Below, piece after piece: positions 59,315 through 64,000 of a DNA stretch of 64,000 nt. Position numbers and translations under genes: made by a program. The stretch is taken from assembly GCA_910579685.1 (NCBI GenBank), contig CAJTVN010000004.1, positions 75,575 to 139,574 on the forward strand, read 5' to 3'. The first letter of the stretch is position 1, and every line of letters begins with the position of its first letter. This DNA is from an uncultured Lachnospiraceae bacterium (GTDB taxonomy: Bacteria > Bacillota > Clostridia > Lachnospirales > Lachnospiraceae). The notes beneath the pieces were generated by a model. That model saw nothing but the letters and a program-made list of their open reading frames with translations. It was not told the DNA's origin and ran no database searches.

Positions 59315-60736
59315 TCAGACCTGTAAATTTTCCGTCAAACCAGGAAAAGAAAGCTTCACCGTGGTCCCTTTTCCCGGTTCGGAAAGGAACGTCATATCCG
59401 CATGATGGATCCGGGCAATCCTGTCGCAGATCGCAAGCCCGAGCCCCGCGCCGCCCGCCGCGCGGCTGCGCGCCTTGTCAACACGGTAAAAGGCCTCCTT
59501 TATATGCGGCACCTGCTCCGGCTCCATGCCCGTTCCGTGATCCTCCACCTCCACGACAATCCGGTCTTTCTCGGGATAAGCACGGATGCGGATTTCTTCC
59601 TCCGGCGGACTTGCCTTTATCGCATTGTCTATCAAATTATTCATCAGGATCAAAAGCTGTTCCTCATTTCCCCTGATCATAAAATCTCCCGGCGCAGCAT
59701 AGGTCAGCTTTATTCTCTTCTCTGCCGCCCTCATTTGCATAGACTTCTCTGACTGCACAAAAAGCGCCGCCAAAAAGCAGCTGCCGGGTTCCGGCCCGTC
59801 TGTGCGCAGCAGCGCCATATCAAGAAGCTGATAAGCCATATTCTGGAGCCTGACACATTCCGACATGATGAACCGGGTACATTCATAGCGCTCCTCCTCC
59901 GGTATCAGAGCCTTCTGGATGTATTCGGCATAGCCGTAAATTGCCGTCAGCGGAATCCGCAATTCGTGGGAAAAATTATCAATGAACTGCTGCTTCTGCT
60001 CCGCGGCTTCCTCCAGCTGCTGTATCTGAATCTCTATCTGCTGCGCCATGCGGTTAAAATTATGAGCCACACTGGATATTTCATCCTTTCCCCGAATCGG
60101 AATCCGGCTGGCATAATTTCCATCAGCGATCTTTGCCGAGGTACTGGATATCTGTCTCAGCGGGCGGAAAATAATATTCAGGAACTGAGACAGAAAAAAC
60201 GCCATGATGAGCATCGCCGCAGCGCCTGTCAGAAAAAGCATATTTTTCGTATGCCGCCATGACTGCACAGTATCCTTTAAGCTCCCGATATACATAAGTC
60301 CGTAATCCTGCCACGGAGCCGGAAAACTGCCATAAACACACAGGAGGGGATCGCTTCGATTTTCCATATAAACAAGCCTGTCCTGCCTGTACCCTGTTTT
60401 GGGCGGGAGGATTCCGTTTGCCTCTGACCGGAATGCGGAGCTTTCGTAAATCCATTCCCCGCAAAAGGCCACGGCAAACCCGTTCCCCTTCCCCTGCAAA
60501 TAGCGGGAATACACACGCATCAGACTATCTATATTTTCTTCCACATTGTTTCCCCGCATCTCAATCGCCTGCATATCTCCGATCAGAGACGACGAAATGA
60601 CATAATGCTCCGCCAGACATTTGTCGCGGACGGCGGAAAGGTGATCCTTGAGAATGGCGATGGAGACAATCAGAATCATGGAATTAAGAAATACGCTAAA
60701 AAGAATCAGCGCAATGAAAAAAATCCGTTTTTTCAT
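59315..60736 (-). CDS. Membrane sensor histidine kinase
   Basis: A 473-residue kinase. First helix IFFIALILFSVFLNSMILIVSI, an extracellular sensor of about 130 residues, second helix MLFLTGAAAMLIMAFFLSQFL, HAMP (RPLRQISSTSAKIADGNYASR), HisKA with the histidine in FIDNFSHELRIPLTAIYGYAEY, and HATPase with LIDNAIKAS, DHGTGM and GGAGLGLAI. Its ATG overlaps the regulator stop by 4 bases, so they are translated together. The signal is unknown. Confidence 0.92.
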   Translation of the reverse strand: MKKRIFFIALILFSVFLNSMILIVSIAILKDHLSAVRDKCLAEHYVISSSLIGDMQAIEMRGNNVEENIDSLMRVYSRYLQGKGNGFAVAFCGEWIYESSAFRSEANGILPPKTGYRQDRLVYMENRSDPLLCVYGSFPAPWQDYGLMYIGSLKDTVQSWRHTKNMLFLTGAAAMLIMAFFLSQFLNIIFRPLRQISSTSAKIADGNYASRIPIRGKDEISSVAHNFNRMAQQIEIQIQQLEEAAEQKQQFIDNFSHELRIPLTAIYGYAEYIQKALIPEEERYECTRFIMSECVRLQNMAYQLLDMALLRTDGPEPGSCFLAALFVQSEKSMQMRAAEKRIKLTYAAPGDFMIRGNEEQLLILMNNLIDNAIKASPPEEEIRIRAYPEKDRIVVEVEDHGTGMEPEQVPHIKEAFYRVDKARSRAAGGAGLGLAICDRIARIHHADMTFLSEPGKGTTVKLSFPGLTENLQV

Positions 60737-61386
60737 TCACGGACCTCCAATCGGTATCCAAGCTTGTATACCGTCCTGATCTGATTTTCCAGATGAAGCT
60801 TGTGCCGCAGTCTCTGTATATGAACATCCACGGTGCGGGTGCCGCCGTCAAAATCATATCCCCATACCATGTCCAGCAGCTTTTCTCTGGAAAGAGCGAT
60901 ATTCCGGTTTCTGATCAGTACCTCGAGAAGTTCATATTCTTTGGGCGTGCATTCGACAGCCGCCCCGTCCAGAAAAACCTGATGTCTGTCAAAATCACAT
61001 TTCAGGCCGCCCATCACGAATTCCGCCTCGGATTTTTTGGTCCGCCGCAGCACGGCTTCCACCCGGGCCGCCAGTTCCAGCATCTGAAAAGGCTTGGTCA
61101 GATAATCATCCGCTCCCGCCGCAAGCCCTTTCAGTTTATCAGACAGCTCACTTTTCGCAGTCAGAAAAATAGTGGGTGTTCCACAGGCCCTTTCAAATAC
61201 CTGATAGCCGTCCAGCCCGGGCAGCATAATGTCCAGCACAATCAAATCAAAGCTTCTGTTTTCCAGTAATCCCACTGCGGATAGTCCGTCAAAGGCCTGC
61301 GTGCAGTGATGCCCTGTAAGGCTCAAATTTTTTCGTATCAGCTCGTTTATGGAGAGCTCATCCTCCACAATCAGTATATCAGCCAA
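60733..61386 (-). CDS. OmpR-family response regulator
   Basis: A 217-residue regulator. Receiver: IVEDELSINELIRKNL, phospho-acceptor in LIVLDIMLPGLDGY, FLTAKSE, YLTKPFQ. Winged helix: CTPKEYELLEVLI and GGTRTVDVHIQRLRHKL. The start is a TTG at 61386 behind GGGAG; the nearest ATG is out of frame. A TATAAT (61420-61425) lies just upstream. It probably acts on the 11-bp-spaced repeats before the exported protein at 58272. Confidence 0.92.
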   Translation of the reverse strand: MADILIVEDELSINELIRKNLSLTGHHCTQAFDGLSAVGLLENRSFDLIVLDIMLPGLDGYQVFERACGTPTIFLTAKSELSDKLKGLAAGADDYLTKPFQMLELAARVEAVLRRTKKSEAEFVMGGLKCDFDRHQVFLDGAAVECTPKEYELLEVLIRNRNIALSREKLLDMVWGYDFDGGTRTVDVHIQRLRHKLHLENQIRTVYKLGYRLEVRE

Positions 61387-61488
61387 ATTTCATCAACTCC
61401 CTTAATATGGTCATGATGAATTATACCACAAAAATGTTTCAGAATTGTAAAACAGATTTCTGCGCTCATATCGCCGGGCGGATTACAA

Positions 61489-61540
61489 AAAAGATCGCAT
61501 AAAAGCAACTCTGTTTGAGCCGGTTTTATGCAATCTTTTA
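61489..61540 (-). terminator. Terminator of the surface-protein gene
   Basis: Minus strand: a 14-bp stem, AAGATTGCATAAAA with TTTTATGCGATCTT (one G-U pair), 19-base loop, followed by TTTT. It lies just after the stop at 61549. Confidence 0.8.
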
Positions 61541-61548
61541 TTTTGCCT

Positions 61549-64000
61549 TTACTTATAAATCAGTGCATAAGCATAGAACTTATTTGTTTTTATTGTGATC
61601 GTTTCCGGATCACTGTCCAAATCATTATAAAGAATCGGCTGCCCGCCCTTTGTGACGCAGATCATCTTATAATCTCTGTTTTCTTTATAAATGGCGGACG
61701 GGATTTTTATGGTAACCTGTATTTCCTCATCCATACTGTAGGTATTCTTGGAAAGAGAGTAAATGTTAAAAGTCCTCCCGATGGTATAATCCCCAAGTAC
61801 CGCCTCAAAAGACTTAAAGCACATAGGCCCCTGTACCGCGTTCTCTATGGAAACCGGATAGTCATTATCCTTTGACGTCGTGTACCGGACAGTCTCTTTT
61901 CCCACACAGGCGTACCGCTTTATCTCGTCAGGAGTCGTGGGTTTCCATACCTCCATAACCGCCTTTACGCCTGAGTTCAGGACGGATGACGGCCAGGATC
62001 CGCCATCAGACTTATCTTTGCCGGTATTGTCATTATCCGTGTTGTTATCGTTGGTGCCGCCATCACCGGGATCCGGTGTTAAAGCGGGGTCGGCGCTTGG
62101 AACCGGGCTGGTACCGGGTGCGGGATTTGGGCTCGTACCCGGGGCCGGGCTGGTGCCGGGATCAGGACTAGTGCCAGGGGCCGGGCTGGTGCCGGGATCA
62201 GGACTAGCGCCAGGGGCCGGGCTGGTGCCGGGTGCGGGACTGACACCGGGATCAGGACTGCTGCCAGGTGTGGGACTGACACCGGGATCAGGACTGCTGC
62301 CAGGTGTGGGACTGGGTGCCGTCGGGACATAATTATAATGTATCGTCGCCTTTGACACTGCCGCTGCGGTATCGCCTATTTTGCTTACTCTGTTCCACTG
62401 CTCCTGGCTGCCGGTAAAATATATATCCGACAGAGGACAGGCTGAAAATGCCGCTATTCCTATCATGGTTACGCTGTCAGGAATTATGACAGTGGTCACT
62501 CCGGAGGAGGCAAACGCTGACTCTCCGATACTTTCCGCCCCCTGCGGAATCTCCACTCCGGCAAGCATCAGGCAGCTCTTAAACATCCTGTCACTAATAC
62601 GGTCTATATTTACAGGCAGCGTTACCCTTACCAGATAAAAGCACTCTGCAAACAGATCGTCACCCAGCTTTACCTGCCTGCTGCCGGGGGCAAAGGTCGC
62701 ACTTGACATATTCTGACATTGAATAAATGCCGCCGCACCCACCTCCCCAATAGTGGAAGGCAATGCGATTGAAGCAAGTTTTGTACATGAGCGGAAAGCA
62801 TTCTGTTCGATTGTTTCCACACCTTCGCAAACCGTCACCGAACTGAGATTTTCACATTCCCGGAAGGCGCTGTCACCGATAGTTTTCACGCTGGAGGGAA
62901 TGGTCACGGAAATAATCCCCGAACTGCGGAAAGCGCTGTTTCCAATGGCTGTCACACTGGCGGAAATCTCTGCACTCAAAACACCGCAGTTCCAAAAAGC
63001 GCAGGAACCCACACTGGTAACGCCATTCTCAATCACGACCTTGCGGATTTTATCGCTGTTTGTACTCCAGGGCTGGTCTCCGATACTGCCAAAATCCGGC
63101 ATGGCACCCTGGCCGGAGATGGTCAGCGTTCCTGCCTTCGTCAGATTCCAGGCAAGCCCTCCGTCAAGATTTCCCGATGCAATTGATACGTTGGCATCCG
63201 GATCATCCGGCGGAATATAGTTTTCCGGATAGCGGGTAATATAATGGCTGGTGTTGGCCGTCACCTCTTCCCTGGATATTGCCCGTCCCCAATGAACCTT
63301 GCCTTTGTGGTCCCCGGTGCTGATGTTTCCTTCGGCGACAACCACGCCCGCATCGTTTACCTCAAGCACGATCACGGTATGGGTGTCATTATGTACCCGC
63401 AGGATATCACCAACCTTTATATCTTCATAGGAAAATTCACCGGACGCATACATCCTGGCCGGCAGGCTGTCAAACGCCGCATCGCTGAGTATAAATGCGA
63501 AGGCCACACAGCCCACGGCACTGATCCTATGTCCGTCAAGGTTTCCGCCCTTCCAATAATAATATTTTGCGTCTGAATAGGGCTCATAATCAGTCCAGGT
63601 CGTTCCTTCCTTATATTCCTCCTGATCCCTCAGCGCAATCATGGCCGCATAGGCCTCCGCCGGGGTGGGGATCGTACCGTCATGCGCGGTCATCAGGGTT
63701 GTCGGGTAATTCAATAAGGAAATGGTCCCGTCAGGAGTCGCACTGACACGTGGATCCATTCCTTCCGGGGTCTCCTGCGGAATCACTTCCTCCTCTGACG
63801 GTGTCTCCTGCGGGGACGGTGTCACATCGGCACTGGGATCCGTTCCCGACGGGGTCTCCTGCGGAATCACTTCCTCCTCCGACGGTGTCTCCTGTGAAAT
63901 AACCGTCTCCGGTGCCGGAGTTTCCTGAAACGCATATGCCACTGACTGGGAAGACATGATCAGGCACAGCGCTAAGGCAACTGAAAGAACTGGCTGTTTC
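61549..64000 (-). CDS. Secreted surface protein: papain-like domain, leucine-rich repeats, proline-rich repeats (5' end missing)
   Basis: At least 816 residues; the start lies past the right edge. The visible signal-peptide end is PVLSVALALCLIMSSQSVAYA, cleaved after AYA. Then come (1) short repeats of QETPSEEEVIPQ type; (2) a papain/CHAP-like region with the candidate cysteine in ISAVGCVAFAFIL and histidine in HNDTHTVIVLEVND; (3) about eight BspA-type leucine-rich repeats (SSVKTIGDSAFRECENLSSV, GVTTVIIPDSVTMIGIAAFS); (4) a tract of 12-residue Pro/Gly/Ser repeats; (5) a Gly/Asn/Asp linker and a C-terminal beta domain (about 150 residues) I do not know. No LPXTG or other sorting signal is seen. 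The cysteine region could cleave peptide or wall bonds, but this is unproven. Confidence 0.75.
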   Translation of the reverse strand, partial: KQPVLSVALALCLIMSSQSVAYAFQETPAPETVISQETPSEEEVIPQETPSGTDPSADVTPSPQETPSEEEVIPQETPEGMDPRVSATPDGTISLLNYPTTLMTAHDGTIPTPAEAYAAMIALRDQEEYKEGTTWTDYEPYSDAKYYYWKGGNLDGHRISAVGCVAFAFILSDAAFDSLPARMYASGEFSYEDIKVGDILRVHNDTHTVIVLEVNDAGVVVAEGNISTGDHKGKVHWGRAISREEVTANTSHYITRYPENYIPPDDPDANVSIASGNLDGGLAWNLTKAGTLTISGQGAMPDFGSIGDQPWSTNSDKIRKVVIENGVTSVGSCAFWNCGVLSAEISASVTAIGNSAFRSSGIISVTIPSSVKTIGDSAFRECENLSSVTVCEGVETIEQNAFRSCTKLASIALPSTIGEVGAAAFIQCQNMSSATFAPGSRQVKLGDDLFAECFYLVRVTLPVNIDRISDRMFKSCLMLAGVEIPQGAESIGESAFASSGVTTVIIPDSVTMIGIAAFSACPLSDIYFTGSQEQWNRVSKIGDTAAAVSKATIHYNYVPTAPSPTPGSSPDPGVSPTPGSSPDPGVSPAPGTSPAPGASPDPGTSPAPGTSPDPGTSPAPGTSPNPAPGTSPVPSADPALTPDPGDGGTNDNNTDNDNTGKDKSDGGSWPSSVLNSGVKAVMEVWKPTTPDEIKRYACVGKETVRYTTSKDNDYPVSIENAVQGPMCFKSFEAVLGDYTIGRTFNIYSLSKNTYSMDEEIQVTIKIPSAIYKENRDYKMICVTKGGQPILYNDLDSDPETITIKTNKFYAYALIYK
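62085..62325. repeat. 36-bp tandem repeats coding a proline-rich tract
   Basis: Degenerate 36-bp units, some exact neighbours (for example CTGACACCGGGATCAGGACT starts two adjacent units), encode 12-residue Pro-Gly-Ser units such as GSSPDPGVSPTP. In-frame unit gain or loss would change the length of the stalk. Confidence 0.8.

Noticed and set aside
62085..62325. CRISPR-like array
   Set aside because: The repeats are contiguous without spacers, lie inside a coding frame and encode a proline-rich tract; no cas gene is nearby.
1..64000. tRNA, rRNA or classical riboswitch
   Set aside because: Intergenic stretches were read for cloverleaf ends, rRNA-like sequence and known riboswitch cores; none was convincing, though a covariance-model search was not possible here.

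Overview
The window reads like a chromosomal segment of an anaerobic, Gram-positive Firmicute, most likely a member of the Lachnospiraceae (Clostridium cluster XIVa). The grounds are strong GGAGG-type ribosome binding sites before almost every gene, lipoprotein-anchored solute-binding proteins, a GerMN (spore germination type) lipoprotein, LytTR and YesMN-type two-component systems, a BspA-like leucine-rich-repeat surface protein and a fairly GC-rich coding background broken by one clearly AT-rich island. No rRNA, tRNA or CRISPR array was recognised. The species cannot be named from the sequence alone.

Layout. 1-4223 (minus strand): competence genes comEA and the start of comEC, with a WalRK-like two-component system and a GerMN lipoprotein lying between them. 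4280-6285: a small DMT-type transporter and a divergent MATE exporter. 6312-8985: an AT-rich two-gene island, a Dam-type adenine methyltransferase followed by an OLD-like ATPase with a TOPRIM nuclease signature; this is the best candidate for an uncharacterised defence or restriction-like system. 8994-16621: a GNAT-argJ-argB-argD arginine operon without argC, continuing into an atypical solute-binding protein and a GLUG-repeat exported protein. 16640-20490: a nested palindromic repeat, a hybrid histidine kinase and a divergent HD-GYP-like protein.

20420-29373 is a coherent peptidoglycan-sugar salvage locus: SGNH esterase, RpiR/MurR-type regulator, MurK-type kinase, NamZ exo-N-acetylmuramidase, a CUT1 sugar ABC importer without its own ATPase, and MurQ etherase. 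A consensus promoter lies in front of murQ. The gene set predicts that muramyl sugars are released outside, imported by the ABC system, phosphorylated by the kinase and opened by MurQ. 29443-29636 holds a MITE-like element. 29641-33914 is a large Lhr-family helicase. 34064-39461 is a two-gene ABC exporter with a LytTR two-component system; two direct repeats 21 bp apart upstream of the exporter look like the LytTR operator.

39563-41531 is a scrap region with a truncated recombinase, a probable nuclease fragment, a GNAT enzyme and two unknown small genes. 41648-47066 is an mglBAC galactose/methyl-galactoside importer with two extra genes. Upstream of it, 47132-55319 encodes two more sugar-binding proteins, a YesM/YesN sensor-regulator pair, a DUF5722 glycosidase-like protein and a BMP-family lipoprotein, so sensing and uptake of one sugar class are probably linked. 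55510-58180 carries an esterase, a tiny SHOCT-like gene and an NhaC antiporter. 58272-61425 is an OmpR-type two-component system with its likely exported target, whose promoter carries two exact 8-bp repeats 11 bp apart. The window ends inside a gene for a secreted protein with a papain-like/CHAP region, leucine-rich repeats and a proline-rich 12-residue repeat tract.
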